Shown: positions 38,512 through 51,202, numbered from the stretch's first letter. The stretch is 64,000 nt of DNA from Mycteria americana (GCF_035582795.1 NC_134370.1:32351501-32415500), one strand, 5' to 3'. A program made the numbers and translations. The notes: generated by a model from the sequence alone, not told the origin.

Positions 38512-38577
38512 TGCTCTGGCTTTTCCCCTGGATATTTCAGTGCGTTTCGGTGCGGGCGGACTCCATCATCCACATTG
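38499..38577 (+). CDS. GRID1: GRID1 coding exon 1 (signal peptide, start of mature GluD1)
   Basis: First coding exon of glutamate receptor delta-1, a postsynaptic membrane protein of the ionotropic glutamate receptor family. The family is known to bind cerebellins and, through them, presynaptic neurexins. The exon encodes 26 residues plus one base of codon 27. Residues 1-20 ([20 protein letters not shown]) form a hydrophobic signal peptide, and the mature chain would begin DSIIHIG, the start shared by delta receptors. The ATG has G at -3 and G at +4, a good Kozak context, and is the first in-frame ATG. The exon ends in a strong donor (gtaaga at 38578) in phase 1, which matches exon 2. The leader and the exon 2 residues fit GluD1 better than GluD2 as I recall them. 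The 5' UTR start cannot be fixed from sequence. The protein is incomplete because later exons lie beyond the window. Confidence 0.95.
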
Positions 38578-38772
38578 GTAAGAGAGGGAGCGGGGGGGTT
38601 GGAGAGGGACGCGGTAGATAAATAAATAAATGAAGGGAGCGTCTCGTTTAACGGCGGTAATGTCACAGGCAGCGGCTGAACCCAACTCCGCGGAGAGGCA
38701 GGAGGAGGGAGGGGAGAAAAGCAGCTGAATCCCCCCCGATTGTAAAGTTAGGGGCGAAATGCCGGCCGTGCG

Positions 38773-38797
38773 CCGGGCCGGGCCGGGCCGGGCCGGG
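38773..38797 (+). repeat. CCGGG pentanucleotide repeat in intron 1
   Basis: About five uninterrupted CCGGG units just downstream of exon 1, in the CpG island. Confidence 0.85.
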
Positions 38798-39118
38798 CTG
38801 CGGAGCCGGGCGCGGGGCGGGGGACCAGCTGGGGCCGCCGCAGCGGTCTCCCGTGTGGCTGGGGAGCCTGTGCTTGGACCTGTTTGCGTGGAAAGGCTTT
38901 CTCCCCCCGCCCCCGGCCTCCTCGCCACCGAAAACAAACAACCGCCCCCAACACCCGAGCAGGAGAGAGGCATAATCTGAACGTGCTCGTAGGGGAAACT
39001 TTCGGGGAGATAACCCCCTGGTTTCCATCCCCTGCCGTAGCAGGTGTCAGCCGAGCCGGAACGCGGGGGGGGGAACTTGGCTGGGAAAGGGTTAGAAAGG
39101 CGAGATTTGCAGCGGCTC

Positions 39119-39132
39119 TGTGTGTGTGTGTG
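39119..39132 (+). repeat. Short TG dinucleotide repeat in intron 1
   Basis: Seven TG units followed by tccgtgcgcgc. A short alternating purine-pyrimidine tract. Confidence 0.8.
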
Positions 39133-40810
39133 TCCGTGCGCGCAACTGTTGTGGTTTGAATAAGATCTCATTAAAACCCCTGGGCAGCAAGAAGGCTGGA
39201 TCAGCAGTGGGAGGAAGAGGGATGAATAAGAGGTAAAGGAAAGGCTGATGTGAACTTTTATGGCTTCTGGGAGCAAGGCACGGTGATGTCCGTGGGAAGC
39301 CTGGCAAGCAAAAGCAAGGCTCTGCAGTCACCTTTTGGCTGGTGTTGAAAGGTAGCAGCAGGAACGAAAATGAGGATGTTTAGGGGCGGAGAGGGGGGAG
39401 AGAATCACTTGTGGAGGATGATAGAGGAGGAGACGGGAGTACGGCCGGGAAATGAAGAGCCGTAATTCCCACCAGCCTTTTGGGGAGGATGGGAGATCGA
39501 AAAAAGGAGGGGGCCGGGCGGGAGCGATCCTGACGAGGGGAGGCTCCGCGGGGACGGGAGCAAAGTCCCGTGTCGACCCGGGGCGGGGAAGGGGAGAGGG
39601 GGACCGGCCCTGTAACAAGTTTCCCGGCAGGGGCGGCAGCCCCGTGAGGCGGCTGCAGCGGCTCCGGGGCCGGCGGAGGAGGCTCCGGTCGGCGCCGCTC
39701 GCCTCCGGAGCCTGGGGGCGCAGCCAAGGCAGACAGCATTGCGGAGCCATTAAGGAGACGGGGTCAGCCCTGACCGCAGCGGGGGACTCCGGCCCGGGGG
39801 CGCTCCCCAGGGCTGGGCAGACCCCGGCGGCACCGGGGCCAGCCCCGCGGGGAGGCAGGGAGGCGGTGGGGCCGCCGGGGGGCAGTACCCGGGCCGGGGG
39901 GCGTGGGGGGCGGAACAGCCTCCGCGGCTCTCCCCCTCGGCCCCGCTTCTCCTGCGGGTGGACGGTGTCACCTCGGCTTTTCCCCGCACGAACTTCAACC
40001 CGAGTGGTGTTCGCTAACTAACTCCTCGCAGAAATAGCGGTCCGGTGGGCCGGAGGGGAGAGATGCTGCGTGCAGAGCTGTGATTCCACACGGGCAGTGC
40101 ACGGAGGCTCCAGCCACAGGCACGCACGGTGTGAATCAGCAGGACTTCTCCAGGCTGGGAGATAACGTTTTCTTTCCTCCTTGCTGCCAGCACTAAAGAT
40201 CTCCCACCGCGGCGTAGAGCAGGGCAGTAAGCCTGGCGTGGGCACACACACGCTCCGTAGAGAGGGGATCTTATGTAACACGCATCGCCAGATGTTTTCA
40301 CGTTAACTGCATAAACAGGACAGTGAAATTAAAGCTTCCAGGTTACTGGACGCAAATCCTGACTTCACGTTCGTGTGCACGCGTTAGCCTCAGTAAAACC
40401 GCTGCCCGAAAGGCAGCAACCCAGGCAGCAGCGAAGCAGCGAGCAAAAAGTTGGTTCAATTCCCACGCCCGATCCCTTTCCCGTCACTGGCAAAGCGAGT
40501 CCCGCACCCCGGCGTGGCCCCGGTTCAGGGCTCCGTTAATGCCGGTGGAGCAGAAGTGGCCGGGAGGAGGGTTGCGCTTCCCCGTGCCCGGGGCGAGGCC
40601 GCGCAGCCAGCGGCGGCCGCCCACGCGTGGGTCCCGGCACCGCGGCTACCTGGTGGCCCCGGAGCTGCCCCGCCTGGCACCCCTGCGAGCCGGCCCGGGC
40701 TTTGCACGGCCCAGGGAGGAGCGGGGGTTCTGGTGCGGCGAGCGGGCGGGCCGAGCCGGTGAGGAGCGGGGGCGAGCCCTCCTCACCCTCTGCCGCCTTC
40801 CTCCCCGCAG

Positions 40811-40966
40811 GTGCCATTTTCGAAGGCAATGCTGCCAAGGACGACGAGGTGTTCAAGCAGGCGGTGTCGGATCTGAACCTCAATGACGACATCCTCCAGA
40901 GCGAGAAAATCACTTACTCCATCAAGCTCATAGAGGCCAACAACCCCTTCCATGCGGTGCAGGAAG
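40811..40966 (+). CDS. GRID1: GRID1 coding exon 2 (N-terminal domain, residues 27-78)
   Basis: Second coding exon of GluD1. It is 156 bp, phase 1 at both ends, so skipping it would keep the frame. It follows a pyrimidine-rich acceptor ending ccccgcag and ends in the donor gtgagc. Joined to exon 1 the codon GGT forms, giving [17 protein letters not shown], then a stretch containing [14 protein letters not shown] and [11 protein letters not shown]. This is the first strand-helix-strand part of the periplasmic-binding-protein-like amino-terminal domain, the extracellular lobe used in the family for cerebellin contact. [14 protein letters not shown] is typical of GluD1. The GC-rich surroundings leave the reading frame open well beyond both splice sites, so the exon limits rest on the splice sites and homology, not on stops. 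The full protein is about 1,000 residues in vertebrates; only 78 are encoded here. Confidence 0.95.
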
Positions 40967-42070
40967 GTGAGCGCCCCGGGGCGGCACCCACGGCGCGGAG
41001 GGGCTGGGCGCCGGGACGGGACGGGGCTGAGAGCCGCCCGCCCCCGGCCCGGCCCGTTGCGGGGGAGGAGGCTCCAGCGCCGGTGGCAGCCCGGACCTCT
41101 CCTGGCGCTCGGCTGGAAACTTTTCTTCGGTCGGGGGTTGGCGCTGTCTTACAAGGAAAGGGGAGGAGGGCGCGGTGCGGCGGCTGCGGCGCCGTGCCCG
41201 GCCCAGCCGTGCCCAGCCGTGCCGCGCAGGGCAGCCCAGGCTGGCGGTGGCAGCCGCGGGAGAGCCGGCAGGGCAGGGGGGCTCCAGGCCGCTGCTGGAT
41301 CGGCAAGCGCCTCCCCTCTCCGCGCTGCGGGGCGGAGGCCGGGCCCCACCGCCGCCCCCGTCCCCCCAGCAGAGCCCACGCGTGGACGCGGCGGGGCAGG
41401 GCAGACGAGGGGGTCCCGCCCGGAGGGACCGGGCAGGAGGACTCGATGCTTGCGGGAACGGCTGCGGGAGGTGGCGGGGCACAAGCCGGCACCTCTCCCT
41501 GCGCGGCCGCCCCCGCGCCTCCCAAGGGGAAGCGGAGCTGGGGCGGCCAGCGGCGGCAGCGCGGCCCCGAGCGAGCGGAGCTCCCTCCCGGGGGGCTGGG
41601 AGAGGGTAAGGTAGCCGAGTCGCCGGCTGAAAACCCTCCCGGAGTTTACAAGGTCTGACAAGTAGCTATGTAGGTAAATCATTTCAATTAGATTTTTGCA
41701 AAGGAAAACGTTTAAATTAATCAGCTTGCCTTTACACATAAGACTTTAAAAAGATATTATTTGTGATTTAATGAAGCTAAGGTTAATTATGGCCTAGGTT
41801 ATTTCAGAAGCTGTGTTTTTCAGTAGTAATCATTCTAGAAACAGAGAGCTATTTATATACCCAGACTAGAATATTTAAAAAATGATTCATCACCAGCCTT
41901 ACCCTTAGTTTTACAGAGCACAGAGTGAATCTTTCCCTGTATGAAAATTTGCATTAATCCATATGTATTTATGTCTAAGTTGTGTACATGCAAATTATGG
42001 CTACAAAATTACACCAAATGTTAATTTTCATGAACTCTGAGCAATTTCTTCTGCTATCTTTTTTCCTCAG

Positions 42071-42180
42071 AGGAGGTGCTAGTTAATATCATGAACATTC
42101 AGGAGAAACAGCAATATGTACCTTTTCAAGGGCCTGATGCCATTAACAATAGGATTCCTCCTGCTGCTCTGGAAGCTTAG
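42071..42180 (+). other. Candidate alternative last coding exon of GRID1 (unproven)
   Basis: A strong acceptor (long pyrimidine tract ending ttttttcctcag at 42070) precedes an open frame that starts in the phase needed by exon 2. The exon 2 terminal G plus AG gives GAG. The frame then runs 35 codons (EEVLVNIMNIQEKQQYV, continuing to PPAALEA) to TAG at 42178-42180. A canonical AATAAA lies at 42269-42274, 89 bases after the stop. If used, it would end GluD1 after 78 normal residues with a 36-residue tail, giving a secreted fragment of about 94 residues after signal cleavage. Chance acceptors and a 35-codon open frame are not rare, so this is a hypothesis. I recognise no homology in the tail. 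Confidence 0.3.
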
Positions 42181-42268
42181 CAAGGCAGTATGAAGCAAAT
42201 CTTTGTGAAAATGGGAAGAAGGGGACTTTAAAACAAAACTCCACCCCCATAGTCAGACACCAGAGGAA

Positions 42269-42274
42269 AATAAA
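42269..42274 (+). terminator. Polyadenylation signal AATAAA downstream of the candidate last exon
   Basis: Canonical hexamer 89 bases after the stop of the possible alternative GRID1 last exon. AT-rich intronic DNA contains many such hexamers by chance, so it supports the exon only through its position. Confidence 0.25.
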
Positions 42275-45200
42275 AATCTCTAAATAATGGCAGTTGATTT
42301 ATTGGCAAAGATTAACTCTGAACAATTGGATCTTCTTACATTTGCAAAAGCTCAGTGTCCTATATTGGAGCTTATTCATATTCATGGAAGTGACAGTAGT
42401 TGGCTGGCTGAACAATTGCTTTCAACAATGTCTCCTCTCAGAAGTAAAACTTTATGAAACTATCCAGAATGCCCTGGGATCTGAGCTGACAGTCTTGTGG
42501 ACAGAGTCCTTTTGCTCAGTTTTGTTGGAAAGCAGAAAAGCATGACTAACTGGAGGTTTCTTCTTGACCTAGTAGGATTTTTTTTTTTAATTGGTTTATT
42601 TGCTAACCTTGAAGATTAATATTGCATGTATGAAGACTACCAAGAAAATAAAATTTCTCTGTTGCAAATCCATGCTGAAGCCACAGAAAAGACTCTGGTC
42701 AGGTTTTAAATCTTTTTGATACAGAATCTTTGTGCTACCTGAATGTACGTAAATAAAGATGTGTCTTCCTATCCCTTCCAATATGCTCATGTGTCCATTG
42801 CAATTAGAATTGCTCTTTGATGAACTGATCCTATGCTGGAGAATTAAGGAAACGGTTGATGAATGTTCTCAATTCCAAAGAGAAATTATTCTCTGTCACT
42901 ACTTCATTAAGGCATATCAATATGTCTTCTTTTGGGAGGACTACAAAATGATCCTATCCACGAGTAAAACCTTGCCACAGTGTGAGAGCTAAGAGAAGAG
43001 TATCAGACTTTGCTCAATTTCCTGGCTTGCTCTGTTGGTTCAGGTCAGGTCTTTTTTTATTTAAGATTTAATTTCCTACTTTTGAAACTGTTATACAACA
43101 TACTGACAGAATGATCCACAGGACGTACAAGTTGCCAGGGTATTCTTACTGAGCAGTGCCTCTCTGCCCAGTGTTACTTGGTGTCATTCTGACTATTCAA
43201 AAATCTCATTGTATCTCACTGCATGGATGTCCTGCTCATTTTAGTAGAATATTGCGTATAGTAGTCCAAACAACCTGGAGCAAATCCGCTGCCCTGACTG
43301 CTTGCAGAGTCTTACTGCTGCTATGTAAAGTGCCCTGACATCCACATTATTCTTCTGCATTGTCTTTCCAGGCAGTGCCATGGAAATCAATGTTGCAAGC
43401 ATTAGTTTCATAGCGATGGAACTTTTTATAGTAAAAGCCAATCCGGAATAAAAATAGACCATTGTGATACTATCGCCAGAATAGTTCATGCAATCAAACC
43501 AATCACAAATATTGTTTTTATTTGAGCCGTCTTGTACACAGTCTTGTGAGATGACATTGTAAATTATTCCTTCAGTCCTTTTTAAAGAGTGCTGCAAGCA
43601 AGGACCTTCATTTCAATGATACTGTGCTGGTAAAATTATGGAAAGCCATCCCTCCACGTAACAAGGTCTATTACACAGTAACAAGACTTTATTTACTGAT
43701 GGAGATAGTTTTTAACATGTGTTTGACCTGGCATTTATTGTGCAGTTAGAGAACTCGTGCAGGGGTAGGAAGCACGGAAGAGTAGTAACTGTAGGGTTTT
43801 CTCAGTAAGGGCAGTGCATTTGCAGAACTAAAGGCCAAGCAAAAGATGCCTTGCCTTTCATAAACGGAGTAGGTTTCAGTGCTGGAAGGTGCTGGGACAT
43901 GTCATAAGATTTTGGAAAAAAGCTTTAGGGACTTTGCTTTAGAGAGAGAAGGGCGCTATTGTGATAGTATCTGGTGACTGAAATAGGTGAATAAAATTCA
44001 GAGATCCTTTTTCTTCAAAGACTTGGTGAACACTTGTGTTAACAGTTGTGTCGGGTGCCAGAGAATAGTAATTAACAAAAAGTGTAAATTGTGTTCTATC
44101 CTTATCTTTCATTTTAATGTACATTGCAGAAATAAGATCCTGCTATGCTGATAAGTAAAGAGATTGTTTGGCCCCATCAAACTCATATTCTATAACAAAG
44201 TGTGGCAAGTGGGTGGCAGGAGTTCCAGTGGCAACGGGTGTAACAGTAAAGAATAAACAGACTCTGGTGTACACATAAAATAGGACTTTGTTGTCTGTTT
44301 GCGCTTGCAAGCAGTTGTCGCATTTTGTAGAATATTGCTTTTATACATGTGGCAATTACTTGAGGGAAATATTGTTTTTTCACTGACTGTCATGGGAGAA
44401 AATATACATGGGGAATCATTGCTCTTTTCACATGATTTAAAGAAACGAGCTCAAATCACAAACATGATGTTAAATTATATCCTTGCTTCCAAAAGAGCTA
44501 TGTGCCCAGTTTCTGTTAAGCGATCGAGATGTGAGATAAGAAGCTCTTGTTTGTGTGTGGTGTGTATTTAAGCTGGTATTGTGGTAACCCTTTTGTGATT
44601 CAAGGATTCAAATAAGCTCAAAGGTATGAGAAAAACTTTAAAGCTTTCAGTTCAGATTGGGATTTTTGAGCCTGCCATTGGTGTTGAAAAGAGACTTCGT
44701 GTATGACATAGGGGTGGCAAACAAGCTTCTAGCTGGGCTTGAAAACATGATGGCATGGTTAAACTAAAAACCAAACAAAACTAACATGTAAGTTTTTAAA
44801 ATGTTGCTTTTGGAGGGGGAATAGTTAGCTGTAGGTCAAAACTGGGGCATAGGAAAGCTAATACTTAACTTTTGTAGTGCTTTTTGGAGAAGGGATCCAA
44901 AGGAGATAGTTACTCAGAAACTGTGAAACTTAAAAACCCTGTTTCTCAGTGGATGATGCTTGCACATCTATGGAACTTTCCTGGAGCTGAAACTTGCTGT
45001 TCTCTCTGCATAGCAATTTCAAATGAATTGTTTCTAATTTGAGCACCCTTGTATGTGTGCTTGTTGATGTTAAAATGCTGTCAGCTCTGGAAAGCAGAAC
45101 AAATTTGGAAAATCAGAATGTGATTCAAGAGCAAGAACGGTGTTCCATAAATGGGTTTATTGTCAGTCCCGTGTATGCTGCTGTGGTTTCAGGGCAACAG

Positions 45201-47148
45201 AGAGCTGCTGATTTTTTGGATGTCTGTGTTGCATACCGTTGAGTCAATCTAATCTCTTATCATATAGTCTGTAGGACTTGGTAACGATACATACTTGGCA
45301 TAGTTCTTGAACGATCTTGGCTTAGCACATATATTTCAAATTACTACCACAGTTGCTTTCTAACAGTTTTATTTGTTGAGAAGGTATAAGCAGATCAATG
45401 TGTAGATAATTAAGATGAAATACAGACCTGGAGAATGGAACTCAGCAGCTCCATTGCTAGTCTTGCATTTATTTGCCTAGCCAAAATCCCAAGCAGAGCT
45501 ATACTTGTTGTATGCGCATTGCCCAGTGGTAGGGAACTGTGGAGTAGTGGAGTGACTGTATGCTTGTGTGTGTGCATGTGGCTTGGGTTTTTTAGGTATA
45601 GCTCTTTTTACAAACCTGGGACACTATTTCAAGGTAGTGGAAGTGTCCCTGACTAGAAACCCACAGATGGGCCAGAAGCTGCATCCTGGTTTTGGCAAAA
45701 TACAGAATTCAGGCTTCAGGTAAAGGACTGTTTTCTCTGTTGGGAGAATTTAAACTTAGGTGGCTATTACACGTAGAAGAGGAAGACCTAACAACAACCG
45801 TGAAAAGATACCCCTGGGTCATGGTGATAACTCTCCCCTAGCCATTGCGTAAGCCCAGATCCAGCACCATATAAAGCTATGTCAGAGAGGTGTTTGTGTA
45901 AATGCGGAGTAAGACATTTTATTTTGTTGAGCTATAGTTTCACATGCCCTGGAAGTGAAGGTTGTTGTTTTTAGAGTTAGGATGTTTTAATACCAGAATG
46001 GAAGAGTAGAGAGAAAGGACAGGGAAGCGTAACAAATGCAAACAAAAAATAAGATGAAAATTCATAAAATATTGCATATACAAAATATGAGTTTATTTAA
46101 AAACAAAGCTTTATTGATTTGACTGCATGGGATTGGGGAATTTGGTGCCTAGCTAGAAATCATAGGCTGTACTTAGATTTTTAATGCAAAACATAAAAAA
46201 ATAAAAAATTATCATCTGCCAGAATTGCAAAGGATTGGTTTATATCAATATAGTATCAATTAATTTTTTCCAATGGTTTCTCTTGAGTCTTTCATTGCCA
46301 CATAACTTTACCTTTATCTGCTCTTCTGCGGCTTGCTTGAACACAGATTTCACACAGTTTTCACCAGGATACAGGGTCTTGTTTGGAAGTTTTTGACAGG
46401 TGAACTCTGAGCTCTCCAGAAAGGGCATAGTTACATACATTTATTCTAGTTTTAATCTGAGCTTTCAACACTTGTTAAAAAACAACCGGAAAGAGTGTAG
46501 GTAGGGGTTCCCTCCCATGGTCATAGAGGCCGTGCTGTGCAACTATACGTTTTTTCTACTAGTCTGCTGCAGTTAAAAGCTCAGTGGGGTGAATGTGCTT
46601 AGTTCTACCTCCTTGTGCTCTCTGAGACCAGACCAAGACTTGTTAAGGACCACCACAGTGAAGACATCTGTGACACTATCATCTCATTGTGCTTGTGTTT
46701 TTATGCTCTATAGTTGCACGGCTCAGTGTATTATAAACCAGAGTGATTCACAGAGCTAAAGAAAACAGCAAATTAAAATGTCCATCTCTTCCCATTCTTG
46801 TGTTTTTGTTATGCTGAAAGCAGGGACCTGCAGATGTCTTCAGTGGGAAGGAAAGGAGTCAATAGCCCATAAAGGAGACCGTTTGGTGCTGAGGACGAAG
46901 GCAGGCTACAGACTGTGGGCAAACATCCAAATACACCTTTTTTTTTGTTGTTCCATTCTGCTTGTGATTTGTTACTTTGTAGGCACAGCTATTCAGGTTC
47001 TGGTCACAGTTTAACTGCAGGTGCAAAATATTTTGTACTTTTGGAAGGCAGTCCTACTCAAACACATCCCTGCTACAGCTTGGTTTTTTTTACAGGATGT
47101 ACTGGGGTTAATTCTACCTCAGCCATGTTCTCTGCTTTTGCATTTCAG

Positions 47149-47267
47149 GCTGGGGCTGAGCTGCCCGGGGAGCGAGCTCCAGACAGTGCCATGCAGTGGG
47201 GTGCAGCAGGCAGTGAGGAGTCAGGAGAAGGAGGTCCTGCTGTGGGCTCACAGCTTAGCATCCCAAG
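47149..47267 (+). other. Exon-like GC-rich segment in intron 2
   Basis: A 119-bp segment between an acceptor-like ttttgcatttcag (47148) and a donor-like aag/gtagta (47268), more GC-rich than its surroundings. If spliced onto GRID1 exon 2 it would give a stop after three codons (GGC TGG GGC TGA). Two other frames are open across it, but neither resembles a known protein. It could be a poison cassette, a non-coding RNA exon or chance. Confidence 0.15.
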
Positions 47268-48724
47268 GTAGTAAGGGTTTTTTTTGTGGAAACACCGACA
47301 GTGTGGATGGGACCGTTTGGAGCACAGAGTCCAGCCCCAGGTCTGTGGAGGCTGGTGACGAGGAGGTGGCATGCTCAGTGTGCCACAGGAGGTGTCTCAG
47401 CCCCCACTTGCTGTGGGATGATGGGGAATCCCTTGTTGTTTTCATGCTTTGTTGTTAAAAGGTTTTTATTTTGTCTGAAAGATTTTTTTCACTCCTTCCC
47501 TCTGCATAACAGGTTAAGCTAATTTTTTCTCTTTCTTCTAATATGCAGACTTGCTAATACCTTTATTTCCAAGTTGGGTGTGAGTGACCTGTCTGTTTTA
47601 AGGGTCTCATACACAAGAGCAGCTGCAGGTTAGGCTACAATTCTTTTTCAGTACCTAATGGTCTTTCCCACTGATCCTGCTGCCAATCCTGCTCATTTAT
47701 CAAGGAGCTGCAGTTGGGTTTCTTATTCTAGGATTTCGTGATAGGAAATATGCTACAACATTAACTAGCATGCTAGAAATTATCCCAAAAGATCAGAAAT
47801 AAGCAGTGTTCATAAAAACATTAGCAAATGTGTTTCAGAGTTAAAGATTTTATTTCTGTTTCTCTTTTTTAATTTTTTTTTTCTTGAAGAAAATAATTTT
47901 CTGAGTGCTTTGTTTGTCTGTGGCAGCTTTTCTCAGTCATTACTGTGGAGGAGGATCTGTAAATGTGAAATGAGTATACAAAACCGCCTCAGCCTGATCT
48001 AGTTAAAATAATGGCTAAAGAAAATGATCCTACATTGTGAAATACAATCTGTATATATGCAAATACATATACATGCATGCCCGTATACCGCATACAAATA
48101 ATTTAATTGCTAGACTTACTGTAACGTGTCCAGCAGGGAAAATGCCCTGAGCCTTTCTGTGTTCAGAATCTTCCAGCTACAGATGATTAGAGGATTGACT
48201 GTCTAAGTATTACATTTTAAATTACATCTTCGTACTTGCAGAATGAGATGAATTTAATATTTTGATGTGATTTATCATGCTATGGTTGAGCCATACAGTG
48301 AAAGGAGTATAACTACACATTCTTTGAAGAGAGGGGATATCATCACATTTATTAAAACTGTTCATGGCTTACCATAGTTATTTACTGGAAGGAAAACAAA
48401 ACACAGCCTCGAAGCCTAGATATACAACTACAATAGTGCTTCACCACACAACTACAGCACACCAAGACTGTGGCTGAAATAGTTACTTTGGATTTAACTT
48501 TTTGCCATTTCTGAGGAACCATAGTCAAACTCTTCTTCATTTTTTAGGCAAATATCAAAATGTTTTTATACTTTTATTAATAATAAATTCCTTCTGAGGG
48601 GAACTCCAGCTGTGTCTTTATTTGTCTCTGTCATCTTATGCTTAGAGGTGTTTTTTCAATTTACCTAGAATGCATTGTTGGAATCATACTGCTGCGTGAG
48701 TCTTATAATTATATGAAATTAAAC

Positions 48725-48740
48725 TTTTTTTTTTTTTTTT
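48725..48740 (+). repeat. Run of 16 T followed by AGCAG
   Basis: Poly-T tract directly followed by agcag, which mimics a splice acceptor. No open frame after it looks coding, so it is listed only as a low-complexity tract. Confidence 0.8.
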
Positions 48741-51202
48741 AGCAGATGTCTGTGTTTATCTGAAAGTGCCCTGCTAGAATGAAAATGGCCCACACAGCTA
48801 TTGCTTTTCTGGCAAGAGATTTTTCCATAATTTACAGATATTTGAGTTGATGATTTTGAAAAATGGCTTACATGTTCAATTTTGCATTTTGACAGGTTTT
48901 TGTCATGTAATAGAACTTACAGTGATTTTTCTTACATACAGAAATGCTATGTAGTTCTTTCCATTTGGAAACCTGTTGAAAGTGGCCAGGTTTCAGACCA
49001 AGGAAGGAAACATTTTACACACAGGGCACATACAAGTTCTGCAGACTACCTTACACAAAAATGTGTCAGGTCTGAAGTTGAAATCTAGGTGCCATCCTGA
49101 GAATTCTTTCCATTTCACTTTCACTGAGGAAAGGGAGCAGCTAATGCTGATCCTTAGTGTAGCTCTTTGGTATTAGGATTCTTGTCTATGAGAAAATTGG
49201 AGTGAGACTGTTAACTATCATGCAACATTTGGAGAAGCTCATTTTATATCATATGTAGATCTGTAATAATTTCAAAGGCAGATCATAATGATATGCTAAT
49301 ATGCCAAGATTTCTTTCATTTACATAACTTTAAGGCAATAAATATCTGAAATGAGAAATATGTTGAAAGGGTTTCTTTTATGTTTTCCCTAATAGCTTGC
49401 ATTTAATTATAATTTGAAGACCTGATTGCTGTGCTTGAAACTGCATTCAGGCTTGTGGGTTTGGAGTGCTTTTTATAGCCTGAAAGGTTTGTCTTCTCAG
49501 AAAGAGTCTGTCTATCCTGGCTCTGCTTTTGTGAAGTTCTTCTCTTTTGACCCCGTTGCGGCATCTTGATGCCTGTCCATTTTTTTCCTTTTGCCTATTA
49601 TATTATATATTCAGATACACAGTAAGAATTAATACTGGAAAGCACTAACAGCCAGTGCTTAAAGGTAAAAAGAACTAAGAGGCATTAATTTCAAGTGGTA
49701 TTTGGCTGCATTAAAACACACAGCAGGGTTTCTACTGCCTGACCTTACTGAGAACCATTCCCTTAGCAACCTTTCATAGAGGGAGTAAAAGGACAGTAAG
49801 AAAACAATTTTTTTTCCCCTAAATTCAACAGAATCATATTTAAGAAATGACTTTCTCTCTTAAAAAATACGAGCTCAAACCAAAAACTCCCAGTGGGTTC
49901 AGGCTCTCATTATACATTGTGTTTCTCAGTCCAGTCATTTAATCCTCTGCTTTTTAACTTACTTATCTGAGTCTTTGAGATTTTAACTAGTAGCATTGCT
50001 GATGGAATACTTTCAATATCCTCAAAATCTCATTGACAATCTGGTTTGTTCTTATTTAGAAAGTGAATAAAAGGATTCTCCATGTAAGCGAATGTTTGTA
50101 AAGTTAATGAGAATTGTCTTTGTCAGCAGGTAAATTACTCTACTTTATACCATTACTTGATATTGAGGAAACACCAATTATTTGCTGCTTGGTAATACTT
50201 TCAGTGGAGAAACTGTATAATGATCTAGAGCAGCATTTCCATAGTCCTTTGTTTTCTTAACCTTTCTGCTCCTGGATAAAGGTAAAACTTGGGATGGCAG
50301 AAGGAGGAGTTGGTTTACGGGAGACAGAGCCTGTCAGTGTCTCTTCCGTGTGTTTGCAAACCCTTGACTTAATTTTACATTTATTTAAAAAATGCTTTAG
50401 AACTGCAAGGAAAACTTTGGTATAAATTGAGCATTGTCTTGTGGGTAATATTAGCTGCATTTTAGTCTAAAGGACCAATGCTTTGTCCATTTTCTATCCT
50501 ACTTGAGGATATATTTGGAATGAGAACAGTTATCTGAGAGGCTCAGAGAAAAGGAACTTAGGATGTGGTGTCTGCAAGGGTCAAAACACAGAGGGCTAGG
50601 ATGTTGAAGTGCACAAAAAATAAAAAGGAACAACCCAATTATCTGCTTTAAGTTTATTTTTACTGAAGCTTTATTTTTCTTTTCTTTCAGCTTGTTTTTG
50701 TCCTGAAGTACTTCAGTTACTGTGGAAGTAACAGTGTTTTTGATATAGGTAGGACTTAGTGACCCAAACAGAAACAGAAAAAGCTTGCACTTCCTCTGGT
50801 CTAAGCGAGATGCTTTCATGGTATGGGTCTGGATTTTTAAAGAGGCTGGAGAAGGGCAGGGGTGCCACAGCATTAGCAAGTACTCAGTCTGCAAATAATC
50901 AGCCCGTGGCAGGCATTTCCCTTCCTGAGAGAAGAAAAGGCGTTTCCAAAGTGTGCTCACAGGACAAGATGGGGAAAGGTATGGTCTAGCAGAAGTTGAG
51001 GTTGACTGAACCTCTGCTTGTAGAAAGTCACTTGTCCAGGGCAGCTTGAAATGAGAGTGCCTATATCTGGATTAAAGCGTTGTACAGCCCACACGGACTT
51101 TTGTTTTTCTTTTAAAAAAACCTAACAAATTGTAAGGGAGCTGATGGACTGTGTGCGGTAAGTCTTAGGGAACACTTGGGAGGAAGGTCTTGCAGCAAGG
51201 CT

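Larger units (their letters stand above)
38578..40810 (+). other. GRID1: GRID1 intron 1
   Basis: A 2,233-bp phase-1 intron with gt at the 5' end and ag at the 3' end, almost wholly inside the CpG island. It contains short CCGGG repeats near 38773-38797, an ATAA repeat just after the donor (about 38619-38633), a short TG repeat, and many G runs able to form quadruplexes near 39830-39910. Open frames here on both strands are by-products of high GC. The short first intron in CpG-rich DNA suggests that promoter or enhancer sequence continues into it. Confidence 0.9.
36940..41650. promoter_or_regulatory. CpG island covering the GRID1 promoter, exon 1, intron 1 and exon 2
   Basis: CG dinucleotides and GC content rise sharply near 36940 and fall near 41650, against AT-rich and CpG-poor flanks. 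The island is not uniform: 37140-37480, the block at 37918-37998, 39110-39450 and 40020-40460 are less GC-rich. Such islands mark promoters of developmental and neuronal genes in vertebrates, and this one surrounds the GRID1 first exon. Transcription probably starts between about 38000 and 38450, but no single start site can be assigned. Antisense transcription from the same island is possible but not shown by the sequence. Confidence 0.85.

Noticed and set aside
38566..39276. Minus-strand open frame of 236 codons over exon 1 and intron 1
   Set aside because: Compositional ORF with no homology or domain, overlapping the exon 1 donor region antisense.
40627..41658. Long + strand open frame (343 codons) through exon 2
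   Set aside because: Only the 156 bp between the splice sites resemble GluD1. The rest is GC-rich DNA translated into low-complexity Ala/Gly/Pro/Arg sequence, open because stops are rare at this composition.
42294..42545. 83-codon open frame after the candidate last exon, with protein-like words in two frames
   Set aside because: It lacks an ATG start and breaks in either frame, and no family was recognised. It might be a decayed coding relic, but nothing in the sequence proves it.
43241..43597. 118-codon minus-strand open frame in intron 2
   Set aside because: No recognisable domain or splice sites; length within chance range.
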